The notes below the pieces were generated by a model. That model saw nothing but the letters and a program-made list of their open reading frames with translations, was not told the origin of the DNA and did no database searches. The translations under genes and the position numbers were made by a program. Positions 8,193-17,038 of a stretch of DNA of 64,000 nt are shown piece by piece (positions within the stretch are counted from its first letter, which is position 1; each line of letters starts with the position of its first letter). The stretch is from assembly GCF_008923205.2 (NCBI RefSeq), contig NZ_WBMS02000051.1:1-64000 (forward strand). The letters are read 5' to 3'. The stretch comes from Actinomadura physcomitrii. GTDB lineage: Bacteria > Actinomycetota > Actinomycetes > Streptosporangiales > Streptosporangiaceae.

Positions 8193-9343
8193 ACGTCGGC
8201 ATCGTCTGCCCCTACACCTGGAACGTCCCGGGCGGCGTCCAGCAGCACATCCGCGACCTCGCCGAGGCGCTGATCGCGCTCGGGCACCGGGTGTCGGTGA
8301 TCACGCCCGCCGACGACGACGCCGACCTGCCGCCCTACGCCGTGCCGGCGGGGCGCGCCGTCCCCGTCCCCTACAACGGGTCGGTGGCGCGGCTGGCGTT
8401 CGGGTTCCTGTCGTCGGCGCGGGTGCGCCGGTGGATCAACGAGGGCGGCTTCGACGTCCTGCACGTCCACGAGCCCGCCGCGCCGTCGCTCGGCCTGCTG
8501 GCCTGCTGGGCGGCGGACGGGCCGATCGTCGGCACCTTCCACGCCTCCTACCAGCGGTCCCGCGCGCTGTCGGTGACCGCGCCGATCCTGCGCAGCGCGC
8601 TGGAGAAGATCAACGGCCGGATCGCGGTGTCGGAGGCGGCCCGCACCAGCCTGGTCGAGCACCTCGGCGGCGACGCGGTGCTGATCCCGAACGGGGTCGC
8701 CACCGAGCGGTACGCGATGGCCGCCCCGCTGCCGGGCTGGCGCGGGCGCGCCGGCGGGCCGGGCGGCGGCGAGGCGCTCGGCTTCCTCGGCCGGATGGAC
8801 GAGCCGCGCAAGGGCCTGCCGGTGCTGCTGCGCGCGTTCGAGATCCTCGGCCGCCGCCGCCCGGGGCTGCGGCTGCTGCTCGCCGGGCCCGGCGACGCCG
8901 GCGACGTGGCCGCCCGCGTCACCCCGGAGCTGCGCGACCGGGTGGCCGTGCTCGGCATGGTGAGCGAGGAGGACAAGATCCGGGTCTACCACTCGGTGGA
9001 CGCGTTCGTCGCGCCGAACCTCGGCGGCGAGAGCTTCGGCATCGTGCTCGCCGAGGCGATGTCGGCGGGCGCGCCGATCCTCGCCAGCGACATCGAGGCG
9101 TTCGACCGGGTGCTGCTCGGCGGCCGCGCGGGGGCGCTGTTCCCGGCGGGCGACCACGAGGCGCTCGCCGCCGCGGCCGCCGCGCTGCTGGACGACCCGG
9201 CCCGGCGCAAGCAGTTGTCCGCGGAGGCCCGCGCCGCCGTCCGCGCCTACGACTGGTCGTCGGTGGCCCGCGACGTGCTGCGGGTCTACGAGACGGTCGC
9301 GTACGCGGGCGCCGGCGTCGTCGAGTCCGGCGCCGGCGCCTGA
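8189..9343 (+). CDS. pimA: Phosphatidyl-myo-inositol mannosyltransferase PimA
   Basis: A 384-residue GT-B fold, GT4 family enzyme that transfers mannose from GDP-mannose to phosphatidylinositol, the first PIM step. The N-terminal glycine-rich loop GGVQQH is at 15-20, HVHEP at 92-96, and the donor-binding E-x7-E at 281-289 (ESFGIVLAE). The GTG start at 8189 shares bases with the patA stop (GTGA), so translation is probably coupled. Length and order agree with Rv2610c. Confidence 0.93.
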   Translation: MNVGIVCPYTWNVPGGVQQHIRDLAEALIALGHRVSVITPADDDADLPPYAVPAGRAVPVPYNGSVARLAFGFLSSARVRRWINEGGFDVLHVHEPAAPSLGLLACWAADGPIVGTFHASYQRSRALSVTAPILRSALEKINGRIAVSEAARTSLVEHLGGDAVLIPNGVATERYAMAAPLPGWRGRAGGPGGGEALGFLGRMDEPRKGLPVLLRAFEILGRRRPGLRLLLAGPGDAGDVAARVTPELRDRVAVLGMVSEEDKIRVYHSVDAFVAPNLGGESFGIVLAEAMSAGAPILASDIEAFDRVLLGGRAGALFPAGDHEALAAAAAALLDDPARRKQLSAEARAAVRAYDWSSVARDVLRVYETVAYAGAGVVESGAGA

Positions 9344-9354
9344 GGGACGGCCCG

Positions 9355-9894
9355 ATGCTCTACCACTGGATCATCGACGTGCTGTTCTGGGTCGCCGTCG
9401 TGTTCCTCGTCGGGGTGTACGTGTCGTGGCGCGCCACCCGGCTGGACCGGCTGCACGTCCGCGTCGAGACAGCCCGCGCCGCGCTGGACGCCGCGCTGGT
9501 GCGGCGGGCCGCCGCGGCGCTGGAGCTCGCGGCGTCCCGGCTGCTGGACCCGGCCGCGAGCCTGGTGCTGGCGACCGCCGCCCACGAGGCCCGGACCGCC
9601 GACGCCGACAACCGCGAGTTCGCCGAGAGCGATCTCTCGCGCGCGCTGCGCGCCGTGGCCGACCAGCCGGACTTCGCCGGCACGGTCGCGGGGGAGGGCG
9701 GCGATGGCGCCGACGTGCTGGAGGAGCTGTCCTCGTCGGCGGCGAAGGTCGCTTACGCGCGCCGCTTCTACAACGACGCCGTCGCGCAGGCGCGCGCCGC
9801 GCGCCGCAAGCCGCTGATCCGCGTCCTGCCGCTGGCCGGCCGCGCGGCGCTGCCGGACTTCTTCGAGATCGACGACGACCCGCCGGGCGTCTGA
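9355..9894 (+). CDS. Single-pass membrane protein, LemA-like C-terminus
   Basis: A 179-residue protein with one N-terminal membrane helix (residues 4-25, HWIIDVLFWVAVVFLVGVYV) and an Ala-rich helical cytosolic domain. The segment YARRFYNDAVAQARA near residue 140 and the ending LPDFFEID resemble the helix and C-terminal Phe-Glu region of LemA proteins. Homology to LemA is an inference. ATG at 9355 lies 11 bases after the pimA stop with GAGGG between, so it probably belongs to the pgsA-pimA operon. Confidence 0.6.
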   Translation: MLYHWIIDVLFWVAVVFLVGVYVSWRATRLDRLHVRVETARAALDAALVRRAAAALELAASRLLDPAASLVLATAAHEARTADADNREFAESDLSRALRAVADQPDFAGTVAGEGGDGADVLEELSSSAAKVAYARRFYNDAVAQARAARRKPLIRVLPLAGRAALPDFFEIDDDPPGV

Positions 9895-10046
9895 CACCAC
9901 CCGCGGCCCGGCCCGCCGCACCGCCGAATTGATCGCGTCGGCACCCCCGAGTTGATCGCTCCGGGCCCGTCGCCGCGTACAGCGGACCGGGCGAACGCAT
10001 CGATTCCGTTCGCTACCCTCGGGCAGATCGCCGCAAAGGGAGGGTT

Positions 10047-11090
10047 ATGCGACACGCGTGGCACAGGACGGCACGGGGCCGGGCGGTCGTCGGGCTCGGC
10101 GCCGCCGTGCTCGGCGCGGCCCTCGGGGCCTGTTCCGGCTCGCACGGTGCCGGCACCGCGGCACCGCCGAGCGCGCACGGCGGCGCGTCCTCCGGCGCCC
10201 CCTCCGGGACCCCCGCGCCGGCGACGCACCCGTTCACCGGCGGCACCACGGGGCTGCACAACCCCGTCCTCGCCGTGAAGATCGAGAACACGAGGCCCGC
10301 GCTGCCGCAGGCGGGGGTGCCGGCCGCCGACATCGTCTACGTCGAGCAGGTGGAGGGCGGCGAGACCCGGCTGATGGCGGTCTACTCGTCCAAGCTGCCG
10401 AAGCGGGTCGGGCCGGTCCGCAGCGCCCGCATCTCCGACCTGCACATCCTCCCGCAGTTCGGGCATCCCGCCTTCGCCTTCTCCGGCGTGCAGAGCAAGA
10501 TGAAGAAGTACATCCGCGAGGCGCCGGTGTACGACATCTCCCAGGAGAACGCCGGATCCGCCTACTCCCGCTCCAGCGCCCGGCAGATCCCCTATAACCT
10601 CTACGGCGACCCGAAGGCGCTGCTCAAGCACGCGCCCAAGGCGTCCGCGCCGCGCGACATCGGCTTCCGCTTCGGCCCCGCGCCCGAGGGCGGCAGGCCG
10701 ACCGCCTCGTTCACCGCGAAATGGCCGGCGGCGACGATGGGCTTCACCTGGTCGGCCAAGCAGAAGCGGTGGCTCGCCAGCTGGGGCGGCAAGCCCGATG
10801 TCGCGGCCGAAGGCGGACGGCTCGGCGGCGCGACGATCGTCGTCCAGTACGCCAGGACGACCCGGTCCAAGTTCCACGACTTCCTCGGCAGCTACACCCC
10901 GCTGATCCAGACGACCGGCACCGGCCGCGCCACCGTGCTGCGCGACGGCAAGGCCTACGACGCCGAGTGGTCGCGCCCCTCGGAGACCTCCGGCACCACC
11001 TACACCACCGCCGGCGGCAAGCCGATGACGTTCGCGCGCGGACAGGTCTGGGTGGTCCTGGTGAACGACGGCAAGCCCCACATTCCATAG
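10047..11090 (+). CDS. DUF3048 (YerB-like) lipoprotein
   Basis: A 347-residue exported lipoprotein. The signal ends in a lipobox LGAC with the lipidated Cys at residue 29, followed by a Ser/Gly/Pro/Ala linker. Two conserved DUF3048 blocks follow, beginning NPVLAVKIENT and ETRLMAVYSSKLPKRVGPVRSAR, and ending WVVLVNDGKP. The family includes Bacillus YerB; its biochemical function is unknown. ATG at 10047 is preceded by AAAGGGAGGG. The 152-bp upstream gap contains two TTGATCGC-type words (near 9929 and 9953) but no convincing promoter. Confidence 0.85.
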   Translation: MRHAWHRTARGRAVVGLGAAVLGAALGACSGSHGAGTAAPPSAHGGASSGAPSGTPAPATHPFTGGTTGLHNPVLAVKIENTRPALPQAGVPAADIVYVEQVEGGETRLMAVYSSKLPKRVGPVRSARISDLHILPQFGHPAFAFSGVQSKMKKYIREAPVYDISQENAGSAYSRSSARQIPYNLYGDPKALLKHAPKASAPRDIGFRFGPAPEGGRPTASFTAKWPAATMGFTWSAKQKRWLASWGGKPDVAAEGGRLGGATIVVQYARTTRSKFHDFLGSYTPLIQTTGTGRATVLRDGKAYDAEWSRPSETSGTTYTTAGGKPMTFARGQVWVVLVNDGKPHIP

Positions 11091-11216
11091 CGCCGCGGGC
11101 GGCCGGTCAACGGCCAATTCCCGCCCATTGGCCTGCCCCCGCGGCGGCGTCGAAAGGCCCCGCTAGCAGGCAATATCATGGAGGCGAACTGTCGTCCGCG
11201 CACGTGAGGAATGCCC

Positions 11217-12131
11217 GTGTCCACTTTGAATTCCGCCCCGGAGAACGCGCCCGAGACCGGCACCGCCCGCGTCAAGCGCGGCATGGCGGAGATGCTCAAG
11301 GGCGGCGTGATCATGGACGTCGTCACCCCCGAGCAGGCGAAGATCGCCGAGGACGCCGGTGCCGTCGCGGTGATGGCCCTGGAGCGGGTGCCCGCCGACA
11401 TCCGCGCCGAGGGCGGCATCTCCCGGATGAGCGACCCCGACATGATCGACGGCATCATCGGCGCGGTGTCGATCCCGGTCATGGCCAAGGCCCGCATCGG
11501 CCACTTCGTCGAGGCGCAGGTCCTGCAGGCCCTCGGCGTCGACTACGTCGACGAGTCCGAGGTGCTCACCCCGGCCGACTACGAGAACCACATCGACAAG
11601 TGGGCGTTCACCGTCCCGTTCGTGTGCGGCGCCACCAACCTCGGCGAGGCGCTGCGCCGCATCACCGAGGGCGCGGCCATGATCCGCTCCAAGGGCGAGG
11701 CCGGCACGGGCGACGTGTCGAACGCCACCACCCACATGCGGCAGATCCGGCAGGAGATCCGCCGCCTGCAGTCGCTGCCCGAGGACGAGCTGTACGTCGC
11801 CGCCAAGGAGCTCCAGGCGCCCTACGAGCTGGTCAAGGAGGTCGCGCAGGCCGGCAAGCTGCCCGTTGTGCTGTTCACCGCCGGCGGCATCGCCACCCCC
11901 GCGGACGCCGCGATGATGATGCAGCTCGGCGCCGAGGGCGTGTTCGTCGGCTCCGGGATCTTCAAGTCCGGCAACCCGGCCCAGCGCGCCGAGGCGATCG
12001 TCAAGGCCACCACCTTCCACGACGACCCCGGCGTGATCGCCAAGGTGTCCCGCGGCCTCGGCGACGCCATGGTCGGCATCAACGTCGCCTCCCTGGGCGA
12101 GGACCAGAAGTTCGCCCACCGCGGCTGGTGA
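11217..12131 (+). CDS. pdxS: Pyridoxal 5'-phosphate synthase lyase subunit PdxS
   Basis: A 304-residue TIM-barrel subunit that makes PLP from ribose 5-phosphate, glyceraldehyde 3-phosphate and ammonia supplied by PdxT. Both conserved lysine segments are present: VMAKARIGH and IRSKGEAGTGD. It forms a dodecameric complex in known homologues. GTG at 11217 has GAGGA six bases upstream; ATG at 11211 would touch that site and is less likely. pdxT is 950 bp downstream with one extra gene between, as in M. tuberculosis where another gene also separates the pair. Confidence 0.95.
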   Translation: MSTLNSAPENAPETGTARVKRGMAEMLKGGVIMDVVTPEQAKIAEDAGAVAVMALERVPADIRAEGGISRMSDPDMIDGIIGAVSIPVMAKARIGHFVEAQVLQALGVDYVDESEVLTPADYENHIDKWAFTVPFVCGATNLGEALRRITEGAAMIRSKGEAGTGDVSNATTHMRQIRQEIRRLQSLPEDELYVAAKELQAPYELVKEVAQAGKLPVVLFTAGGIATPADAAMMMQLGAEGVFVGSGIFKSGNPAQRAEAIVKATTFHDDPGVIAKVSRGLGDAMVGINVASLGEDQKFAHRGW

Positions 12132-12321
12132 ACCCCGGCGGCGCCCGCACCGCGCCGCCCGCCCGGCCCGATGACCGGGTGGTCAGGCGGGTGGGCCCCT
12201 CCCCGGCGCGGCGCCGGAGCCATTACGCTTGCGGCGCGGCCGGTGAGGGGCCGGGTCGCCGGGGCGGGCCCCCCGGAGACCGGGCGTCCCTGCGCGGTGC
12301 CCGGCCGCGGGAGGGGAGAGC

Positions 12322-12936
12322 ATGGCTTGGTCCGTCGCGCTGGCGTGCGCGAGCGCGGGTGAACCCACCGAGGTGTTCCGGCCGGGCCTCGTGCCCGACC
12401 CCGCCGAGGCCGCGCGGATCGCGCGCGGCCTCTACCCGGCGGCCACCCTCACCGAGACCGGCGACACCGTCCTGGACTTCGCGCTCTGGCCGTACGAGGA
12501 CGAGCTGTTCGTCGGCGCGTTCGAGCGCGCACTGCTGCTGTGCGACCGGCGGCTGTTCTGCCTGGACGACGACGCCCGCCGGATCGCCGACACCGCGGCC
12601 GCCGCGCTGCCCGGCGCGTCCTGCGGCGTGCTGGTCCTGCACACGGTCATCCGCGGCTGCTGGTTCCGCTGGTACACCGGCGGCGAGCTGCTCCGCGACG
12701 TGTTCGTCACCGCGGAGGACGGCGTCGTCGTCGACCAGGGCGAGCGGCTCCCCGCCGAGCGGCCGTTCTGGCGGGCCATCGACGCGGGCGCCCCGGACGT
12801 CCCGCTCCCGTTCGACCACGAGGAGTTCGGGCTCGCGCTCGCCGCGGCCCACATGTTCGGGCGCGGCATCGCCGACCGCGGCAAGGACGGCTTCCTGCCG
12901 CTGGAGCTCCCGCTCCGCCGCTTCAAGCACGCGTAG
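12322..12936 (+). CDS. DUF6928-like hypothetical protein between pdxS and pdxT
   Basis: A 204-residue soluble protein without signal or membrane segment. Its layout (an EVFRP start, ARGLYPAATL, FVGAFERALLLCDRRLF, a beta-rich middle with GCWFRWYTGGELLRDVFV, and a final EEFGLALAAAHMFG) resembles DUF6928 proteins of actinobacteria. That family label is a recollection of pattern, not a search result. ATG at 12322 follows GGGAGGGGAGAG. Lying between the PLP synthase subunits on the same strand, it could be co-transcribed with them, but nothing ties it to PLP chemistry. Confidence 0.6.
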   Translation: MAWSVALACASAGEPTEVFRPGLVPDPAEAARIARGLYPAATLTETGDTVLDFALWPYEDELFVGAFERALLLCDRRLFCLDDDARRIADTAAAALPGASCGVLVLHTVIRGCWFRWYTGGELLRDVFVTAEDGVVVDQGERLPAERPFWRAIDAGAPDVPLPFDHEEFGLALAAAHMFGRGIADRGKDGFLPLELPLRRFKHA

Positions 12937-13080
12937 TTCCCGCAGGCCCGGCCCGGGCCCTCGCCTGGCGGCTCGGACCCCGACCGGCGGCACCTCGGGG
13001 AAGAGCCCCTGCGTCCCGCCGCGTTGTAAGGGATGTCCACGGTTCCGCCCATACGCGCTATCCCCGAGAGGTTCAGCCAC

Positions 13081-13704
13081 GTGACTTCCGCCGTACCGAC
13101 GATCGGCGTCCTCGCCCTCCAGGGCGACGTGCGCGAGCACGCCCGTGCCCTCGAGCAGGCCGGCGCGCGCACCCTGAACGTGCGGCGCGCCGAGGAGCTC
13201 GACCAGGTGGACGGGCTCGTCCTGCCGGGCGGGGAGTCCACCACCATGTGGCGGCTGGCGCGCGCGTTCGAGCTGCTGGAGCCGCTGCGCAAGCGGATCG
13301 AGGCGGGGCTGCCCGCCTACGGCTCCTGCGCCGGCATGATCATGCTCGCGGACCGGATCCGGGACGGCGTCGCGGGCCAGGAGACCGTCGGCGGCATCGA
13401 CATGACCGTGCGGCGCAACGCGTTCGGCCGGCAGGTCGACTCGTTCGAGTCGAACGTCCCGCTGACCGGTATGGGGGACACGCCGTACCACGCCGTTTTC
13501 ATCCGCGCACCCTGGGTGGAGTCCGTCGGCGACGCCGTCGAGGTCCTCGGACGCGCCGAGAGCGGCCCGAACGCCGGTAGGATCGTCGCCGTCCGCCAGG
13601 GTCGCCTCATGGCGACCTCCTTCCACCCGGAGCTGACGGGCGACTTCCGCGTGCACCACTACTTCGCCGATCTGGTGCGCCGGGCGATGCGCAAGGAGGA
13701 TTGA
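13081..13704 (+). CDS. pdxT: PdxT glutaminase subunit of PLP synthase
   Basis: A 207-residue class I glutamine amidotransferase that hydrolyses glutamine and passes ammonia to PdxS. The motifs are GDVREH (15-20), LPGGEST (48-54), the nucleophile in GSCAGM with Cys83, and the His/Glu pair in SFHPEL near 180. GTG at 13081 has GAGAGG about 10 bases upstream. ATG at 13033 is in frame but its AAGGG is adjacent, so the shorter form is preferred. yebC begins four bases after the stop. Confidence 0.94.
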   Translation: MTSAVPTIGVLALQGDVREHARALEQAGARTLNVRRAEELDQVDGLVLPGGESTTMWRLARAFELLEPLRKRIEAGLPAYGSCAGMIMLADRIRDGVAGQETVGGIDMTVRRNAFGRQVDSFESNVPLTGMGDTPYHAVFIRAPWVESVGDAVEVLGRAESGPNAGRIVAVRQGRLMATSFHPELTGDFRVHHYFADLVRRAMRKED

Positions 13705-13708
13705 CTGA

Positions 13709-14464
13709 ATGTCCGGCCATTCCAAATGGGCGACGACCAAGCACAAGAAGGCGGCCCTCGACGCCAAGCGGGGCAAGCTCTTCGCCAAGCTGATCAAGAA
13801 CATCGAGGTGGCGGCCCGCACGGGCGGCGGCGACCCCGACGCCAACCCCACCCTCTACGACGCCATCTACAAGGCGAAGAAGAACTCCGTCCCCAACGAC
13901 AACATCGAGCGCGCGCGCAAGCGCGGCGCCGGCGAGGAGGCCGGAGGCGCCGACTGGCAGAACATCACCTACGAGGGCTACGCCCCGGGCGGTGTCGCCG
14001 TGCTGATCGAGTGCCTGACCGACAACCGCAACCGCGCCGCCTCCGAGGTCCGGGTGGCCCTCACCCGCAACGGCGGCTCCCTCGCCGACCCCGGCTCGGT
14101 GTCGTACATGTTCAACCGCAAGGGCGTCGTGATCGTCCCGAAGGCGGGCACCAGCGAGGACGACGTGATGATGGCCGTCCTCGACGCCGGCGCGGAGGAG
14201 GTCAACGAGCTCGACGAGGAGAACTTCGAGGTCGTCAGCGAGGCCGGCGACCTCGTCGCGGTCCGCACCGCGCTGGTCGAGGCCGGGATCGACTACGAGT
14301 CGGCCGAGAGCAAGTTCCTGCCGAGCGTGACCGTCCCGCTCGACGAGGACAACGCCAAGAAGGTCTTCCGGCTGCTGGACGCCCTCGAGGACTCCGACGA
14401 CGTCCAGGACGTCTACGCCAACTTCGACGTCTCCGACGAGGTCATGGAGAAGATCGACGCCTGA
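13709..14464 (+). CDS. yebC: YebC/PmpR-family protein
   Basis: A 251-residue cytosolic protein of the YebC family, described either as a DNA-binding regulator or, in recent work, as a factor that helps ribosomes at difficult sequences. The N-terminus MSGHSKWATTKHKKAALDAK is the diagnostic start. The acidic C-terminal half and length are typical. It is directly behind pdxT and is closed by a hairpin terminator. Confidence 0.95.
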   Translation: MSGHSKWATTKHKKAALDAKRGKLFAKLIKNIEVAARTGGGDPDANPTLYDAIYKAKKNSVPNDNIERARKRGAGEEAGGADWQNITYEGYAPGGVAVLIECLTDNRNRAASEVRVALTRNGGSLADPGSVSYMFNRKGVVIVPKAGTSEDDVMMAVLDAGAEEVNELDEENFEVVSEAGDLVAVRTALVEAGIDYESAESKFLPSVTVPLDEDNAKKVFRLLDALEDSDDVQDVYANFDVSDEVMEKIDA

Positions 14465-14481
14465 GCCGCGCCGCGTGCCGT

Positions 14482-14518
14482 GAACGCCGCCGCCGCCCAC
14501 GAGGGCGCGGCGGCGTTC
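14482..14518 (+). terminator. 12-bp hairpin terminator after yebC
   Basis: GAACGCCGCCGC at 14482-14493 pairs perfectly with GCGGCGGCGTTC at 14507-14518 around a 13-nt loop, 17 bases after the yebC stop. No T tract follows. Confidence 0.7.
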
Positions 14519-14559
14519 GGCGCTCCGGGGCGCCCGCGCGATGGTCTACGGTCGGGATC

Positions 14560-15711
14560 ATGGAGATCCGCGCGCTCGCCCCCGAGGAGATGGAAGCCAC
14601 CCGCGACATCCGCGCCCGTGCCTTCGGGCCGCTGACGGACGCGGAGTGGGAGGGCACGCTGCGCCGCACCGCGCCGGTGCTGGCGGCGGGACGGCAGTTC
14701 GCGGGTTTCGACGGCGACCGGATCGTGGCGACCGGCCGCATCCACGACATGATCCAGTGGTGGCACGGGCGGGCGGTCTCCATGGGCGGCATCGGCGGGA
14801 TCACGGTCGCGCCCGAGGAGCGCGGGCGCGGGCTCGGACGCCGCCTCATGACCGAGATGCTCGAGCGCTGCGCCGGGTTCGGGCACGCCGTGTCGATGCT
14901 GTACCCGGCGACGACGCGGATCTACCGGTCGCTCGGCTGGGAGCACGCCGGCGCCCAGCACGAGATCGAGCTCCCGGCGGAGGCGCTGCGCGGCATCGCC
15001 GCCGAGCGGGTGCCGGTCCGCCGCGCCGGGCCCGGGGACGCGGCGGAGGTCGCGGCGGTGATCGGCCGCGTCCACGCATCGGCCCGCGACTGCGGGCCCA
15101 TCGGCTGGCACGGGTCGATGTGGCCGGGCTTCCTCGACGACCGCGACGGGTACTGCTACCTGGCCGAGGACGGGTTCCTCGCCTATCGCTGGGCCGAGGG
15201 GAACACGGCGCTGGAGGTCGTCCGGGCGGTGGCGGCCTCCGAGCGGACGCTGCGCGCGCTCTGGGCCATCGTGGGCTCCGGCTCCTCGACGGCCTCGACG
15301 GTGAAGGCCTGCGTCTCGCCCATGGACCCGGTCCTGTGGCTGCCGGGCGAGCGCGAGAAGGAGTCCGTCGGCCGCAAGCAGTGGATGCTGCGGGTCGTGG
15401 ACGCGCCCGCCGCGATCGAGGCGCGCGGCTACCCCGAGGGCGTCGCCGTCGCGGTCCCGCTGGAGATCGACGACCCGCAGCGGCCGGGGAACTCGGGCCA
15501 CTGGCGGCTGGAGGTCAAGGACGGCGAGGGCCGGCTGGAACGCTCCGGCGAGGACGCCGCCGCCGTCCGCATGGGCGCGCGGGGCCTGTCCGCCCTCTAC
15601 GCGGGCGTACCGGTCTCCACCCTGCGCCGCGTCGGCCTGCTCGCGGGCGGGGACGCGGGGGCGCTCTCCGCCGCGTTCGCGGCCACCCCGTACTCCCTCG
15701 ACTACTTCTAG
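14560..15711 (+). CDS. Eis-like GNAT N-acetyltransferase
   Basis: A 383-residue protein with the tripartite layout of the Eis family: an N-terminal GNAT domain with the acetyl-CoA loop VAPEERGRGLGRRLM (about 86-100), a second GNAT-like domain, and a C-terminal SCP2-like domain. It ends in a C-terminal Phe (DYF), a feature of Eis active sites. Such enzymes acetylate amines, including aminoglycosides in some members; the substrate here is unknown. No clear ribosome site precedes ATG 14560. A TACGGT at 14547-14552 lies 7 bases before the ATG, so a leaderless transcript is possible. Confidence 0.85.
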   Translation: MEIRALAPEEMEATRDIRARAFGPLTDAEWEGTLRRTAPVLAAGRQFAGFDGDRIVATGRIHDMIQWWHGRAVSMGGIGGITVAPEERGRGLGRRLMTEMLERCAGFGHAVSMLYPATTRIYRSLGWEHAGAQHEIELPAEALRGIAAERVPVRRAGPGDAAEVAAVIGRVHASARDCGPIGWHGSMWPGFLDDRDGYCYLAEDGFLAYRWAEGNTALEVVRAVAASERTLRALWAIVGSGSSTASTVKACVSPMDPVLWLPGEREKESVGRKQWMLRVVDAPAAIEARGYPEGVAVAVPLEIDDPQRPGNSGHWRLEVKDGEGRLERSGEDAAAVRMGARGLSALYAGVPVSTLRRVGLLAGGDAGALSAAFAATPYSLDYF

Positions 15712-15813
15712 ACCCCCTCGACGACCTTCTGGCGGGACACGCCCGCCGCACGCGAGCGATGTCATCCTGAGTTGGTAGCGTGTTCGGCCGAACAGATGAT
15801 CGAAGGAGCGGCC

Positions 15814-16413
15814 GTGCGGGTGATGGGGGTGGACCCCGGGCTCACCCGGTGCGGGGTGGGGGTCGTCGAGGGCGCGCCCGGCAAACGGCTCCACCTGGTG
15901 CACGTGTCGGTGGTGCGGACCGACGCCGCCGAGGACCACGCCCTGCGGCTCCTCGGCGTCGAGCGGGGGATCGAGGCGCTGATGGACGAGCTGCGGCCGG
16001 ACGCCGTCGCCGTCGAGCGGGTGTTCTCCCAGCACAACGTCCGCACCGTGATGGGCACCGCGCAGGCCGCCGGCATCGCGATGCTGGCCGCCGCCCGCCG
16101 CGGCCTGCCGGTCGCCCTGCACACCCCGAGCGAGGCCAAGGCCGCCGTCACCGGCAACGGCCGCGCCGACAAGGCGCAGGTGACGGCGATGGTCACCCGG
16201 CTGCTGAGCCTGGAGACCGCGCCGAGGCCCGCGGACGCGGCCGACGCGCTCGCCCTGGCGATCTGCCATGTGTGGCGCGGCAGCGCTCAGCGGCGGCTCG
16301 CGCGGGCGCAGGTCTCGCGGATCGAGCAGGCGGCGCGCGCCGAGCGCGAGCGCCTCGCCGCCCGCAACGGCACCGCCCCCGGCGGCCCGAGCAGAGGAGG
16401 AAGCGTCCAGTGA
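15814..16413 (+). CDS. ruvC: Crossover junction endodeoxyribonuclease RuvC
   Basis: A 199-residue Holliday-junction resolvase that cuts junctions moved by RuvAB. Acidic catalytic residues are visible: Asp7 in MGVDPGLTRCG, Glu in VAVERVF (about 69), and the Asp pair in DAADALALA (about 140). GTG at 15814 has GAAGGAG with 5-nt spacing; a longer frame from 15772 is rejected. The final about 40 residues are a basic, Ala-rich tail. The stop overlaps the ruvA start. Confidence 0.95.
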   Translation: MRVMGVDPGLTRCGVGVVEGAPGKRLHLVHVSVVRTDAAEDHALRLLGVERGIEALMDELRPDAVAVERVFSQHNVRTVMGTAQAAGIAMLAAARRGLPVALHTPSEAKAAVTGNGRADKAQVTAMVTRLLSLETAPRPADAADALALAICHVWRGSAQRRLARAQVSRIEQAARAERERLAARNGTAPGGPSRGGSVQ

Positions 16414-17015
16414 TCGCCTTCGTCAGCGGCCGGGTGGCCGCCGCCGGGCCGGACGGCGCGGTGATCGACGTGCACGGCGTCGGCCTCGCCGTGCAGTGCA
16501 CGCCCGCCACGCTCGCCGGGCTGCGGGTCGGCGACGAGGCGACGGTGCCGACCTCGCTGGTCGTCCGGGAGGACTCGCTGACCCTCTTCGGGTTCGCCGA
16601 CGACGACGAGCGGACGGTGTTCGAGCTGCTGCAGACCGCCAGCGGCGTCGGCCCCCGCCTCGCCCTCGCGATGCTCGCCGTGCACACCCCGAACGCGCTG
16701 CGCCGCGCCGTCGCCACCGAGGATCTGACCGCGCTGACCAAGGTGCCGGGCATCGGGAAGAAGGGCGCCCAGCGGATCGTGCTGGAGCTGAAGGACCGGC
16801 TCGGCGGCCCGGTCGGCGACGGCGCCGCCGAGGTGCGCGCGCCCGCCGCGGCCGAGGCGTGGCGCGCGCAGGTCCAGATGGGCCTGATCAACCTGGGCTG
16901 GTCCGCCAAGGACGCCGACGCGGCCGTCGACGCCGTCGCCGCCGACCTCGACGGCGCCGAGGCGCCCCCGGTCGCGGCGCTGCTGAAGTCCGCGCTCAAG
17001 AAGCTCGCCAAGTGA
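16410..17015 (+). CDS. ruvA: Holliday junction branch-migration protein RuvA
   Basis: A 201-residue junction-binding protein that loads RuvB. It begins VIAFVSGRV with the OB-fold domain, then has the helix-hairpin-helix stretch VPGIGKKGAQRIVLELKD, and a C-terminal RuvB-binding domain. GTG at 16410 overlaps the ruvC stop (GTGA) and has GAGGAGG nine bases upstream. Confidence 0.95.
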   Translation: MIAFVSGRVAAAGPDGAVIDVHGVGLAVQCTPATLAGLRVGDEATVPTSLVVREDSLTLFGFADDDERTVFELLQTASGVGPRLALAMLAVHTPNALRRAVATEDLTALTKVPGIGKKGAQRIVLELKDRLGGPVGDGAAEVRAPAAAEAWRAQVQMGLINLGWSAKDADAAVDAVAADLDGAEAPPVAALLKSALKKLAK

Positions 17016-17038
17016 CGCACCCGGGCGGAGGCGAGGCG

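Noticed and set aside
13033..13080. Longer PdxT start at ATG 13033
   Set aside because: The AAGGG is directly adjacent to the ATG and the extra 16 residues do not resemble PdxT.
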